A stretch of 64,000 nucleotides of DNA from Petrachloros mirabilis ULC683 (lineage in GTDB: Bacteria; Cyanobacteriota; Cyanobacteriia; Thermosynechococcales; Thermosynechococcaceae): the NCBI RefSeq assembly GCF_009939295.1, contig NZ_WVIC01000002.1, forward strand, positions 72,407 through 136,406, read 5' to 3'. The position numbers were made by a program, and so were the translations under genes. This document shows, piece by piece, positions 16,496 to 24,737 of this stretch; the stretch's first letter is position 1, and each line of letters opens with the position of its first letter. The notes beneath the pieces were generated by a model that saw only the letters and a program-made list of their open reading frames with translations, had not been told where the DNA came from and did not search any database.

Positions 16496-16587
16496 TGGCA
16501 TCTGCAAACCTGATTTATGTGCTTGAGGGGGAGAACATAGTCCCCGTGACGCTCACAACCTTGGATTTTCGCTCCCAAAGTAACTAA
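16495..16587 (+). CDS. Thirty-residue reading frame ahead of the MuF-like gene
   Basis: ATG 16495 overlaps the portal stop and has AGGAGG 7 nt upstream, better than the site of the next gene. It encodes 30 residues (MASANLIYVLEGENIVPVTL...) ending in TAA, which overlaps the next ATG (TAATG at 16585-16589). It may be a coupling leader that delivers ribosomes to the MuF-like gene, or the remnant of a longer gene. The product itself is unrecognised. Confidence 0.42.
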   Translation: MASANLIYVLEGENIVPVTLTTLDFRSQSN

Positions 16588-17402
16588 TGGCTATAGCACC
16601 CCTGAAATTTTTGATCAGCCTGCCCCCGCGCTTGGCGATCGCCTGGTTCCGCCGCAAGGGCCACCAGATCACCTGGGACTGGGAGGAAATGCTCGAAGAA
16701 TCCCACAACAGGGCCTTCACGGTGGCCAAGGCCGCCAAGCTCGACATCCTGCAGTCGATCCGCGACGCATTCACCCAGGCTCTAGAGGAAGGCCAAACTG
16801 AGCGATCCTTCCGCCAAAATCTAGAGCCAATCTTAAAGCAGAAAGGCTGGTGGGGCCGCCAGACCGTCGAAGGGCCAGACGGCGAAGAGGAGGTGCAGCT
16901 AGGAAGCCCATATAGATTGAGGACTATTTATCGCACTAACTTGCAAACAGCCATGATGGCGGGGCGACATGCCGAGCTGGCCGAAAATGTAGACGATCGG
17001 CCTTACTGGCAATACGTAGCAGTGCTTGACGCCAGGACGCGGCCCACTCACCGTCAACTGGACGGGTTGATTTTTCGCCACGACGATCCATTCTGGAATA
17101 GCTTTTACCCTCCCAACGGCTTCAATTGCCGTTGCAGAATTCGGGCGCTGTCTCAGCGAGACATTGACCGCAGGGGACTGGTCGTAGGATCCTCTGAGGG
17201 GCTATTAACCCAGGACACAGCCCTGCTGAGCCAACGGTCTGGCCTCACAGTACCTACCGCTGTTTATCGGGGCGCGGAGGGGGCAGTGAGGCCCGATCCG
17301 GGCTGGAGCTATAGCGTCGCACAGGGTCAGCAAGAGCCGGATCTACGCCGCCTCGACCCCGACCTGGCGCAACAGTATCGAGAGGATGAAGGCGATGGCT
17401 GA
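16587..17402 (+). CDS. Head morphogenesis protein, MuF/SPP1 gp7 family
   Basis: 271 residues. Family markers are YRTNLQTAMMAGRHAEL, YVAVLDARTRPTHRQLDG, a PFWNSFYPPNGFNCRC core with conserved Cys, and RALSQRDIDRRG. Known role: minor capsid/head assembly protein associated with the portal. No toxin or enzyme domain is fused at the C-terminus, unlike some MuF proteins. The start is coupled to the 30-residue frame upstream; its own ribosome site is weak. Confidence 0.92.
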   Translation: MAIAPLKFLISLPPRLAIAWFRRKGHQITWDWEEMLEESHNRAFTVAKAAKLDILQSIRDAFTQALEEGQTERSFRQNLEPILKQKGWWGRQTVEGPDGEEEVQLGSPYRLRTIYRTNLQTAMMAGRHAELAENVDDRPYWQYVAVLDARTRPTHRQLDGLIFRHDDPFWNSFYPPNGFNCRCRIRALSQRDIDRRGLVVGSSEGLLTQDTALLSQRSGLTVPTAVYRGAEGAVRPDPGWSYSVAQGQQEPDLRRLDPDLAQQYREDEGDG

Positions 17403-17946
17403 AATCGAAATCCAGATTGAAGTAGAAGACATCAGTCAAGCATTGGCCGAGATTGCTCGGCGACTGGAGGATCTAACACCTGCATTCAGGCGGATCAAGG
17501 GCGTAATGCTGGACGCCGCAGAGGAGAACTTCGCCCAGCAAGGCCGGCCTCGGTGGGTCGATCTAGCCCCTGCGACCAAGAAGCAGCGAGCCAAGCAAGG
17601 ATCTTGGCCTGGATCAATCCTGCAGCGAACCGGTGGACTCGCGGCTAGCATCGTGGGCGACTCTGGCCGCGACTATGCCACAGTCGGCACCAACAAGGAG
17701 TATGCGGCAATTCATCAATTCGGCGGAGAAATCCGCCAGTTTGCCCAAGCTCGCTTCGTTGACTTCAGAATTGATCGTCAAGGCCGCAGTCGCTTTGCTA
17801 AGCGCCGAGACGCCAATTTTTCTCAAGCGGTCACCTTTCAAGCCAGAACGATTCCCATCCCAGCTCGCCCCTTCCTCAGCTTCACTGAGGGCGACCAGGA
17901 AGAAATGCTGGCCTGCTTTGCAGGCTTTCTGTCCGAGAACCTTTAG
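17395..17946 (+). CDS. Virion morphogenesis protein, Mu gpG type
   Basis: 183 residues. The pattern includes LTPAFRRIKGVMLDAAEENF, WVDLAPATKKQRAKQG, LQRTGGLAASI, YATVGTNKEYAAIHQFGGEI and a terminal IPARPFLSF, as in the phage virion morphogenesis (tail completion) family. ATG 17395 or 17386 could start it; the first fits the family N-terminus. Known role: completes head-to-tail joining. It overlaps the MuF-like gene by 8 nt. Confidence 0.9.
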   Translation: MAEIEIQIEVEDISQALAEIARRLEDLTPAFRRIKGVMLDAAEENFAQQGRPRWVDLAPATKKQRAKQGSWPGSILQRTGGLAASIVGDSGRDYATVGTNKEYAAIHQFGGEIRQFAQARFVDFRIDRQGRSRFAKRRDANFSQAVTFQARTIPIPARPFLSFTEGDQEEMLACFAGFLSENL

Positions 17947-17963
17947 CCTTACAAAAAGCGTCT

Positions 17964-17986
17964 AATTCACTGATTCTGGGTGAATT
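17964..17986 (+). repeat. Inverted repeat between gpG-like gene and protease
   Basis: A perfect 7-bp stem AATTCAC/GTGAATT with a 9-nt loop lies in the 55-bp gap before the protease gene. It has no U-run, so it is more likely a processing or binding element than a terminator. The role is unknown. Confidence 0.35.
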
Positions 17987-18001
17987 GCTTCGGAATTCTG
18001 G

Positions 18002-19246
18002 ATGCCAAAAAACAAGCTGCGGTGGGTTGAGATCTTCCGGTCGGGCACGCATGTAGATCGCCACGGTCGGCAGAGGGACTACCCCGTAGAAGACCTACAG
18101 GACGCCGCCCGCAGCTACGAACCGAGAGTTTACAAGGCTCCTTTGATAGTCGAGCACAAAACCAAAGGCATCCCCGACCCAGAAATCCACCGCCAGCCCT
18201 GGGCATTTGGCTGGCCCAGCCAGCTAAAGGTTGAAGGCGAAAAACTCAAAGCTGGATTTGAGCGCATTGCCCCTGAATTTTTGGAGTGGGTAAAAAACGG
18301 GAACCTGCTGGCAATCAGCAGCAGCTTTTACTTGCCGGACGATTTGCGCAATCCAACGCCAGGGCGAATGCACCTGCGGCATGTGGGGGCACTAGGCGAG
18401 CACCCGCCCTCAGTCAAAGGGCTGGCTGGACTCGATGAGCTTTTGGAGTTTCAGGAGTTCTCAGAAGGTGAGGCAACCTATGAGATTCCGGCAAAAGCAG
18501 ATGCTTTTGCTGAGTTCAGCGAACTTGGTGGAACGGACGTCAGGCTGCTGATTGAGGATCTGGTTCGATCTGCTGCCGACGAAATCTTGCGCCAGCAAAA
18601 CAACGAGGAACTTATGGAAGATCTACGCAAATTAGCAGAGACAGCAATTCGGGCTGTAATCAGCCTGGACGAAACGATTCACACGCGCTTAGCAAAAGCG
18701 CTAGAAGTCCCCCCTCACGAATTTGCCGAGTCTCTGTCAGACCTCAAGCTTGAGTCAGATGAGATCGCCAAGCTTACTGGGGCGCTGACGCCAGAGTTTA
18801 GCGAACCCCACCCCAGGGAGGCAGAAATTGCCGCGAAGGAAGCGGAGATTAGCAAGCGGGAGGCCAAGCTGCGCCGCCAGGGGATCGTTGATTTCCTGGA
18901 GCCGTTGCAACGGGACGGCAAGTTGCTGCCAGGGCATAAGGAAGGGCTGATCGAAGTTTTGGACTGCCTAGAGCCACTCGCGGCGGTGGAGTTCTCAGAA
19001 GGTCAACCCGCAAAGCCGCCAGCTCAAATTTTGCGTGAATTTATCTCAGGTCTCCCGCCGCAGATTGACTACAGCGAACGGGCTGCCGGAGAGGACGAGG
19101 GTGATGCCGCTCCAGAGTTTGCCGAAGCGCCTGGGTATAGCGTCGATCCAGATCAAAAGAAGCTCTGGCAAAAGGCGAGAGCCTACCAGAAGGCCAATCC
19201 GAACATAGAACTAGTTGATGCCTACAAGGCAGTGGGAGGCAAGTAA
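18002..19246 (+). CDS. Mu I-type head maturation protease with scaffold
   Basis: 414 residues. The N-terminal protease region (about 1-150) has YKAPLIVEHKTKG and LLAISSSFYLPDD, the His and Ser-containing motifs of the Mu I-like serine protease family, and HLRHVGALGEHPP. The middle and C-terminal region is charged coiled coil (about 270-320, EAEIAAKEAEISKREAKLR), expected of a scaffold. In Mu the scaffold Z is encoded inside gene I. Known role: directs procapsid assembly and then degrades the scaffold. It ends in TAATG, coupling the next gene. Confidence 0.9.
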   Translation: MPKNKLRWVEIFRSGTHVDRHGRQRDYPVEDLQDAARSYEPRVYKAPLIVEHKTKGIPDPEIHRQPWAFGWPSQLKVEGEKLKAGFERIAPEFLEWVKNGNLLAISSSFYLPDDLRNPTPGRMHLRHVGALGEHPPSVKGLAGLDELLEFQEFSEGEATYEIPAKADAFAEFSELGGTDVRLLIEDLVRSAADEILRQQNNEELMEDLRKLAETAIRAVISLDETIHTRLAKALEVPPHEFAESLSDLKLESDEIAKLTGALTPEFSEPHPREAEIAAKEAEISKREAKLRRQGIVDFLEPLQRDGKLLPGHKEGLIEVLDCLEPLAAVEFSEGQPAKPPAQILREFISGLPPQIDYSERAAGEDEGDAAPEFAEAPGYSVDPDQKKLWQKARAYQKANPNIELVDAYKAVGGK

Positions 19247-19614
19247 TGGGGGTAACTTTTCATGATGTACTCAAGCTATCGCTCACAGCGACAGGATCTG
19301 TTAGTGCAGCTAGAGTTGTGGGTTTCGATGGAGCGCAGGCCACCACCAAGGGGCAGCTCGTGGCAGGCGTTGCCGATTATGGGGTAGCGATGGGTGATGA
19401 TTTCCCGGTGACCATGCTGGGGACAGCCCTGGTAGAGGCTGGAGGCGAAATCGCGGTGGGGACTCCGCTTACCTGCGACGCCGCAGGCCGAGCCATAGAA
19501 GCCGACTTTGAAGACGGCCAGTACATTTTCGGCATCGCCATGACCGCAGCAACGGGCGCGGGCAAGCCCATTGAGGCGTTTCTGAACGGCTGGCAGATCA
19601 AACCCGAAGAATAA
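19246..19614 (+). CDS. Capsid-decoration-like protein (DUF2190 type)
   Basis: 122 residues, small and strand-rich with many Gly/Ala/Val, including VGTPLTCDAAGRAIEADFED and GIAMTAATGAGKPIEAFL, typical of DUF2190/head stabiliser proteins found between the protease and major capsid genes. It should bind the expanded capsid surface. Its start is coupled to the protease stop (TAATG). Confidence 0.78.
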   Translation: MGVTFHDVLKLSLTATGSVSAARVVGFDGAQATTKGQLVAGVADYGVAMGDDFPVTMLGTALVEAGGEIAVGTPLTCDAAGRAIEADFEDGQYIFGIAMTAATGAGKPIEAFLNGWQIKPEE

Positions 19615-19629
19615 GGAGTTTTAGATTAG

Positions 19630-20619
19630 ATGAGTACATCCCCCCAAAGCCCTCAGCAAGTTCGGGTTCAGGATCCAATCCTGACTGATTTCGCCCACGG
19701 CTACAAACACAATGAGCGGGTTGGCAATCTTCTGTTTCCGCCCGTGCCGGTGGCTGTTTCTGGCGGCCAGGTGCTGCAGTTCGGCAAAGAAAGCTTCCGC
19801 AAATATCATCTGCGCCGCGCCCCTGGCGGCAAGAAAAAGCGCATTACGTTTGGCTACCTGGGCAAGCCATTCAGCTTGTATCAGGATGCAATGGAGTGTC
19901 CGATCCCCTATGAGCACATGCGCGATGCCACAGTCATGCCAGGGATTGACTTGGGCCAGCAAGCCACAACCTTCGGCATGGACGTGATCAGCTTGCAGGT
20001 TGAGCTTGATCAAGCCGGAATTGCGACCAATGCCGCCAATTACAACTCGAATAATACGGTGGCGCTTACTGGGGGCGATAAATTTTCGTCGAGCACCTGT
20101 GATGTCCCTGCCAAGGTTGATGAGTACAAAGAGGCGGTGCGATCTCAGATCGGCGCGTACCCCAACGTGGGGATCTTTGGCCCCTCGGCGTTCGTTGCGG
20201 CCAAAAACAACCCGTTTGTGGTGGATCGATTCAAATATACGAGTCCCGAGTCGATCACTGAGGCGATGTTGGCGCAACTGCTCGGACTACAGCGAGTAGC
20301 CGTCGGCAAGTCAATCTACTTTGATGACGATGACGAAAGCGAGGACGTATGGGGAAATAACCTGATCTTGGCCTATGTGCCGCCCCTGGCGATTCAGGGG
20401 TCGGTAACCTATGCGCCCAACGGTCGCATCAGCATGATGATGCCCAGCTTTGGCTACACCTACGCAATGGACGGGCACCCCCTGGTGGAACAGCCCTATA
20501 ACGACCGGTCTTGCGATAGCTGGATTTATCCGGTCAAGCACGAGCGCGCCCCAGTCCTCACGGGCCTTGAAGATGATGGCCTTTCGACTAGCGGATTTTT
20601 GGTGCAAGGAGTTGCGTAA
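19630..20619 (+). CDS. Major capsid protein
   Basis: 329 residues directly after the protease and decoration genes. Features include an N-terminal DPILTDFAHGYKHNE, VGNLLFPPVPV, a basic loop (RAPGGKKKR), a long spine helix (IDLGQQATTFGMDVISLQVEL) and the FGPSAFVAAKNNPFVVDRFKY segment that occurs in the Mu T-like/coat protein group with an HK97 fold. It should form the T-number shell. Its stop overlaps the next ATG (TAATG at 20619). Confidence 0.87.
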   Translation: MSTSPQSPQQVRVQDPILTDFAHGYKHNERVGNLLFPPVPVAVSGGQVLQFGKESFRKYHLRRAPGGKKKRITFGYLGKPFSLYQDAMECPIPYEHMRDATVMPGIDLGQQATTFGMDVISLQVELDQAGIATNAANYNSNNTVALTGGDKFSSSTCDVPAKVDEYKEAVRSQIGAYPNVGIFGPSAFVAAKNNPFVVDRFKYTSPESITEAMLAQLLGLQRVAVGKSIYFDDDDESEDVWGNNLILAYVPPLAIQGSVTYAPNGRISMMMPSFGYTYAMDGHPLVEQPYNDRSCDSWIYPVKHERAPVLTGLEDDGLSTSGFLVQGVA

Positions 20620-20861
20620 TGGATCGGTATCGGGTGGTTACCCCCCTAATGGTTGACGGCAAGCGGATTGAGCGAGGCCAAATCACGACCCTCTCGCCCG
20701 AGCAGGCTGCCCCACTAAAAAGTCTGAACCCACCCGCAGTTGAAATCCTAGAGCCGCCTCCAACACCCAAAGAGGGTAAGGCGGGCGGCACTAGGCAGAC
20801 TGCCTCCAAGCAGCGCACAGCGCGCAAAGCCCAACCCGAAGAGCCAGTCAGCGAGGCGTAA
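20619..20861 (+). CDS. Small head-tail region protein (Mu gp35 position)
   Basis: 80 residues. The first 40 form a small folded unit (YRVVTPLMVDGKRIERGQIT); the rest is Pro/Lys/Gln-rich and probably disordered (EPPPTPKEGKAGGTRQTASK). Mu-like phages often have such a short gene after the capsid gene. No specific function known. Confidence 0.6.
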   Translation: MDRYRVVTPLMVDGKRIERGQITTLSPEQAAPLKSLNPPAVEILEPPPTPKEGKAGGTRQTASKQRTARKAQPEEPVSEA

Positions 20862-20873
20862 CCAATCGGACAC

Positions 20874-21305
20874 ATGAGTTACTTGGATGCCAGCGAATGG
20901 ATCAACTTCTACGGCGAAGATGAGGCTCTTATGGTCACTCAGCTTGACAACCCAGCAGCCACCGAAATTAACGCCGCCCTAATCGAGCAGGCGCTGTCAG
21001 ACGCATCTGAGGAGGCGAATGGCTACCTGCGGTCTCGATACTCGATTCCGGTTGAGCCAACGCGGGCGCTGCAGCGCTGGGTGGCTCAAATCGCCAGATA
21101 CATGCTCAATCGCTATAGCCCCCCGGAAATTGTGCGCAAGGACTATGAAGATGCAATGCGCAGCCTGCGCGAGGTGGCTAAAGGACAAAAGAACCTGGGG
21201 ATCGAAACGGCAACCAGTCAGCCTGCGGGAATTTTGGGAGCGCCAGAGCTGGTCAAGCGCCGAGGCGGCGGGCTGTTCCCCGATATTGATGTGGGGGGGG
21301 TCTAG
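20874..21305 (+). CDS. Head-tail connector, DUF1320 (Mu gp36 type)
   Basis: 143 residues. It has the family pattern SEWINFYGEDEALMVTQ, ALIEQALSDASEEANGYLRS, YSIPVEPTRALQRWVAQIAR and YMLNRY. Known role: head completion/connector protein below the portal. It overlaps the next start by one base. Confidence 0.9.
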   Translation: MSYLDASEWINFYGEDEALMVTQLDNPAATEINAALIEQALSDASEEANGYLRSRYSIPVEPTRALQRWVAQIARYMLNRYSPPEIVRKDYEDAMRSLREVAKGQKNLGIETATSQPAGILGAPELVKRRGGGLFPDIDVGGV

Positions 21306-21748
21306 TGCTGAGCGTGGACATCCCATCGGGCGAAATTACGCTCCTGAATCGGCTTGAGAATGCGATTTTGGAACGGCTTAACGTCTTGGTTGATATGGGA
21401 GCCAGGGTCGAGGCACAGCCCGCCAACGAGGAGTCGGGGCGACCCGTACCCAAGGGGCTTTTGACCGTCGCCTACGTCCGCAGCCGCTGGAGTCGCCCCA
21501 AGGATCGGCGCGATCCCGTCCAGGACGAAGAGCTGCAATTCCAGATCTCGTGGCGATTGCGTGATCTGCGAAGTCACCAGGAGACCTACAAGCTCACCAG
21601 GGCGACCAAATGGCTGCTGACGGGCTGGGTGCCAGACGAATGCCTGGATGCGGGGTTTTACCCCCTTGACGCCGAGCTGGTGGAGCAGGACGAGCAAGGC
21701 TACTGGCGGTTTTACATGATGTTTGGCCTGTTGATTCGGAGTGTTTGA
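21305..21748 (+). CDS. Mu gp37-like protein (DUF1834 type)
   Basis: 147 residues from GTG 21305. It matches the slot and general pattern of DUF1834: a helical start (ITLLNRLENAILERLNVLVD), then strands (GLLTVAYVRSRWSRP, LQFQISWRLRDLRSH) and a terminal YWRFYMMFGLLIR. It is probably a tail terminator/connector. It overlaps the next gene by 8 nt. Confidence 0.75.
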   Translation: MLSVDIPSGEITLLNRLENAILERLNVLVDMGARVEAQPANEESGRPVPKGLLTVAYVRSRWSRPKDRRDPVQDEELQFQISWRLRDLRSHQETYKLTRATKWLLTGWVPDECLDAGFYPLDAELVEQDEQGYWRFYMMFGLLIRSV

Positions 21749-21929
21749 CGTGGAGATTATTGCCAAAAAGACTATCGACGGACGACCGACTGGCTCAAGG
21801 CTGGAGCTGCCAGAGCGGATCGCCCAGCGATACATCCAGCAAGGGATCGCCGAGGCCGTCGCCCCACCAAAGCCGAAATCGCCCCCTAGGGCGACCCGCA
21901 AAACCGAGCCTGAACCCCTGGAGGACTAA
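21741..21929 (+). CDS. Mu gp38-like small protein (DUF2635 type)
   Basis: 62 residues from GTG 21741. The folded part is short (IIAKKTIDGRPTGSRLELPE, then IAQRYIQQGIAEAV); the C-terminal 25 residues are Pro/Lys-rich. In Mu and relatives DUF2635 comes just before the tail sheath; here the next gene is instead a tube-like protein, marking the switch from a Mu-type to a siphophage-type tail. Confidence 0.65.
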   Translation: MFDVEIIAKKTIDGRPTGSRLELPERIAQRYIQQGIAEAVAPPKPKSPPRATRKTEPEPLED

Positions 21930-21932
21930 AAA

Positions 21933-22718
21933 ATGGCTATTGCCCCCACCATGCTGCTTTTGACCACGCTGCAAGAGACCCCCGCTAGACGACTGGCGCT
22001 ACCTACGCCCAGCAATATCACCTGGAATCAGGGGATTGAGGAGCAGATCTACACCCAGCGCAATGCGATCGGCGAGCTGCAATTTGATGAGGCGATGGTG
22101 ACCCAGCGCCAGCCTGCCGTGACAGCGGAATACAGCCGCATGACCAAGGAGTTGATGGCGCTTAAGATCGGCAATTTGCTCAAGCAGGAGGCCGCCAACG
22201 GGGTGCCCATCGTCAACTCATTTCGTGTTAATCGCCGCACCTACGCAGGGGCGGCAGCAGGGTTTGAGGGCAACAGTATCGCCGCAAACTCAACTAACAC
22301 CCAGGCTTTTTACCTAAATAACGGCATCTCCGAGCCGCTAACCCGTGTGGCGACCGGAACCTTTGATCCGGAAGCAGATCTGCTTAGCTTTGCTCAGGAT
22401 GCTAATTTCGCGCTGAGCTTTAGCGATGATGTGGTGGCGCTGCGCCCCTGGGTGACCGTCTTTGGGCGGTACGACTCGGCGACCGCTGATGTGCTGAGCG
22501 AAGATCTATTCAACATTTTTCGGATGCTGATTTTCGGCGTACTTCAGGATCAGGGCAAGAAAGAAGTTTTTTACCTTGAGTTTGACCCGGTGGAGCTGAA
22601 CCGCCAAGAGAACTCAGAGATCAATTTCGGGGGCGATACCGTCCCCCTCGCGTTCCGGATCACGGAGCTGAGCTGTAAGCCTAAATTGATTTTCCCCCGC
22701 CGACAACGTAAGTGCTAA
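21933..22718 (+). CDS. Presumed tail tube protein, copy 1
   Basis: 261 residues with GGAGG upstream. It lies where the major tail protein is expected in transposable siphophages; no sheath gene is present. It starts MAIAPTMLLLTTLQETPARR and ends FPRRQRKC. Copy 2 (22729-23514) shares residues 1-81 and the last 55 almost exactly, while residues about 82-185 differ strongly. I infer a tube subunit with shared polymerisation surfaces and a variable domain exposed on the tail. I recognise no named family, so the assignment rests on position, size and gene order. Confidence 0.55.
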   Translation: MAIAPTMLLLTTLQETPARRLALPTPSNITWNQGIEEQIYTQRNAIGELQFDEAMVTQRQPAVTAEYSRMTKELMALKIGNLLKQEAANGVPIVNSFRVNRRTYAGAAAGFEGNSIAANSTNTQAFYLNNGISEPLTRVATGTFDPEADLLSFAQDANFALSFSDDVVALRPWVTVFGRYDSATADVLSEDLFNIFRMLIFGVLQDQGKKEVFYLEFDPVELNRQENSEINFGGDTVPLAFRITELSCKPKLIFPRRQRKC

Positions 22719-22728
22719 GGAGTTTTCT

Positions 22729-23514
22729 ATGGCTATTGCCCCCACAATGCTTTTGCTCACGACCTTGCAGGAGACCCCCGCTAGACGACTGGCGCTACCT
22801 ACGCCCAGCAATATCACCTGGAATCAGGGGATTGAGGAGCAGATCTACACCCAGCGCAATGCGATCGGCGAGCTGCAATTTGACGAGGCGATGGTGACCC
22901 AGCGCCAGCCTGCCGTGACAGCGGAATACAGCCGCATAACCAAAGAGTTGATGGCACTCAAGATCGGCAATTTGTTGGACGATCAGGCCGTTTCGGAGGT
23001 ACCGATTGTCAGTTCGTTTCGAGTGACCCGAAACACCTACGAGCCCGCAGATCTTGGCTTTGAAGGCGAGGGTGCAGGGGCCGATCAGTCCTCAACCGAG
23101 GCGTTTTATCTAACCAATGGGATCTCGACCAGCCTAGAGAGAGTTGCGGCTGCGGGGTTTGACCCAGCAACCGCAGGGCTGCGGTTTGCACAAGATGAGG
23201 ATTTTGAGCTGAGATTCAGCAACGACGTGGTAGCGCTGCGCCCCTGGGTAACGGTTTTTGGACAATACGCAGCGTCCGAAGCGGATGTGCTGACGGAGGA
23301 TCCGTTCAACATTTTTCGGATGCTGATTTTTGGTGTGTTGCAGGATCAGGGCAAAAAAGAAGTTTTTTACCTTGAGTTTGACCCGGTAGAACTAAATCGC
23401 CAAGAGAATTCTGAGATCAATTTTGGCGGGGACACCGTGCCCCTGGCGTTCCGGATCACGGAGCTGAGTTGTAAGCCCACCTTGGTATTCCCTCGAAGAC
23501 AGCGGAAGTGTTAA
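22729..23514 (+). CDS. Presumed tail tube protein, copy 2
   Basis: 261 residues, same length as copy 1, with AAGGAG upstream and an intergenic gap of 10 bp. The N-terminal 81 residues differ from copy 1 at one position (M70 to I); the last 55 residues differ at about three (for example CKPKLIF versus CKPTLVF). The centre is more acidic (LGFEGEGAGADQSSTEAFYL). Both copies retain NNGIS/TNGIS and DVVALRPWVTVFG blocks. The stop overlaps the GTG of the next gene. Two subunit types could form one mixed tube or decorate different tail zones. Confidence 0.55.
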   Translation: MAIAPTMLLLTTLQETPARRLALPTPSNITWNQGIEEQIYTQRNAIGELQFDEAMVTQRQPAVTAEYSRITKELMALKIGNLLDDQAVSEVPIVSSFRVTRNTYEPADLGFEGEGAGADQSSTEAFYLTNGISTSLERVAAAGFDPATAGLRFAQDEDFELRFSNDVVALRPWVTVFGQYAASEADVLTEDPFNIFRMLIFGVLQDQGKKEVFYLEFDPVELNRQENSEINFGGDTVPLAFRITELSCKPTLVFPRRQRKC

Positions 23515-24068
23515 GTGAATGGATTCAGTTGAGCGAGGATATTGCGGGGATTCAGCCAGTGGCTTTTGCGTATTTACCCAATCTAGAGTCGATGTTTTCC
23601 ATCTTCCAATCTCTTTGCGATCTGGGGGAAGTAGCCAAGGCTGATGCGATCGCGCAGCGGATCCTGGATCTCCATGAGCGAGTTGATCGCCCTGGGCATT
23701 ACGGAGTTGAAATCAAAGACTTGGCCGAGGGGGAATTTGAGAGACTTTTTGTCTCAGGAGGGGCAATTGAGCAGCTCAACCGGCTGGAGGTTTCTGATGC
23801 CCCCAAGCGAGAGACAGACGAGTTTCCGCCCTGGAGCAGCGGGGATTATCAAGATGACTGGCTAGCCGATCTCATGCACAGCCTCAATTCGTTTTCTGAG
23901 GCCAACGCTTTACTCAAGAGCCGCTCAATCCAATCTGTGAGCAATCTATTGCGGCGTCTGGCCGACCTGAGCAAGGGGGCAAAGGGTCGCGCCAAGCAGC
24001 AGCTCAACGATTGGTTTTGGGACGAATATATGGCCAGCGAGGACTCGGACTGGATGGACGCGATATAA
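23508..24068 (+). CDS. Hypothetical tail-region protein
   Basis: 186 residues from GTG 23508 (overlapping the previous stop). It is helical and acidic, with LESMFSIFQSLCDLGEVAKA and two C-terminal helices; the terminal EDSDWMDAI is strongly acidic. It occupies the slot of tail assembly chaperones between the tube and tape measure, and a chaperone role is likely by position. I found no slippery sequence of the X-XXY-YYZ type at its end. Confidence 0.55.
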   Translation: MLSEWIQLSEDIAGIQPVAFAYLPNLESMFSIFQSLCDLGEVAKADAIAQRILDLHERVDRPGHYGVEIKDLAEGEFERLFVSGGAIEQLNRLEVSDAPKRETDEFPPWSSGDYQDDWLADLMHSLNSFSEANALLKSRSIQSVSNLLRRLADLSKGAKGRAKQQLNDWFWDEYMASEDSDWMDAI

Positions 24069-24095
24069 GCCCCACTGGGGGCGCTGGAGGACGGA

Positions 24096-24239
24096 ATGAC
24101 GCCAGACCCAGACACGCCAGAGGCAAAACAAAAGCCGCCACGGGCCAGCGAGAGGTCGGAGAACGAATGGGAGGAGATATGCTCTCAGCAAAGGAAGATT
24201 AGAGATCAACGAGAGACACCAGAGGGAATGGAATGGTAA
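24096..24239 (+). CDS. Forty-seven-residue tail-region protein
   Basis: ATG 24096 has GGAGG (24086-24090) 5 nt upstream, and the frame ends at TAA 24237-24239, overlapping the next ATG by 7 nt. The product is Pro/Glu/Arg-rich (MTPDPDTPEAKQKPPRASER), with a charged helix ENEWEEICSQQRKIRDQRET. This layout, a short charged protein between two tail chaperone candidates, suggests a split chaperone module. No family recognised. Confidence 0.5.
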   Translation: MTPDPDTPEAKQKPPRASERSENEWEEICSQQRKIRDQRETPEGMEW

Positions 24240-24682
24240 AAACTGCACAGACGATCACAGTGGCCGGGCAGTTGCTGACTGTTGAGCCATTTACGGACTA
24301 CGCGATGCAATTTTTGGCAGGTTTATACAGCGACGAAAATGAGTTGATCTATGATCTAAAAATCCATAGTCAGTGCCTGGAGCTGATCACTGAATCGATT
24401 TGCGCGTTGCCAGCGAGCCTGGTCAAAATCAGCAAGAATGGTCGATACGTGTGGCAGCAAAGCTTGAGTGCATTTGCCGAGCTAGTTGGGGGATTAACCC
24501 TTTGCTATTGGCGCTGGATTGCGCAGGAGGCGACTGGCCAGGCCAAGGACAATGCTGAGGCGTTGGTCAAGTCTTTGGAGGGACAGCTCCAGGGGTTGCA
24601 GCCCCAGACTCAGGTCGCTCAGAGTCGTGCTGAAATTGAGGCTGAGATTGCCCGACTGCAGGCACTCAGGGCCGGTGATTAG
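24233..24682 (+). CDS. Tail assembly chaperone candidate
   Basis: 149 residues. The N-terminal part reads as a small alpha/beta unit (AQTITVAGQLLTVEPFTDYA) followed by helices (LELITESICALPASLV), then a coiled-coil C-terminus (LVKSLEGQLQGLQPQTQVAQ). Tape-measure chaperones often have this form: a compact head plus a helical tail. The gene lies after the tube genes, but the tape measure is 6 kb downstream beyond an inverted cassette. The function is inferred. Confidence 0.5.
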   Translation: MVKTAQTITVAGQLLTVEPFTDYAMQFLAGLYSDENELIYDLKIHSQCLELITESICALPASLVKISKNGRYVWQQSLSAFAELVGGLTLCYWRWIAQEATGQAKDNAEALVKSLEGQLQGLQPQTQVAQSRAEIEAEIARLQALRAGD

Positions 24683-24709
24683 CCTTGCAAAGCGGTGGAG
24701 GGCAGGGTA

Positions 24710-24734
24710 AAAAGACCGCAAACTGAGGTCTTTT
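24710..24734 (+). terminator. Terminator-like hairpin covering the next ribosome site
   Basis: A perfect 8-bp stem AAAAGACC (24710-24717) / GGTCTTTT (24727-24734) with a 9-nt loop, followed by C and TT. The only purine-rich ribosome site for the next gene (GAGG at 24725-24728) straddles the loop-stem edge, and the ATG starts 4 nt after the stem. It could act as an intrinsic terminator, a translational brake, or both. Confidence 0.6.
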
Positions 24735-24737
24735 CTT

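Larger units (their letters stand above)
21933..23514 (+). repeat. Tandem gene duplication with conserved ends and divergent centre
   Basis: The two copies share about 165 nt in their 5' part with only one to a few changes, including the stretch from GAGACCCCCGCTAGACGACT on. The first 45 nt of the genes differ mostly at synonymous positions, and the 3' 170 nt are again close. The middle third is not alignable by eye at DNA level. This points to duplication followed by divergence with local gene conversion of the flanks. Confidence 0.85.

Noticed and set aside
24060-24240. Programmed frameshift joining the tail chaperones (G/GT type)
   Set aside because: No slippery heptamer was found before 24068, and the 24096 frame has its own ribosome site and start.
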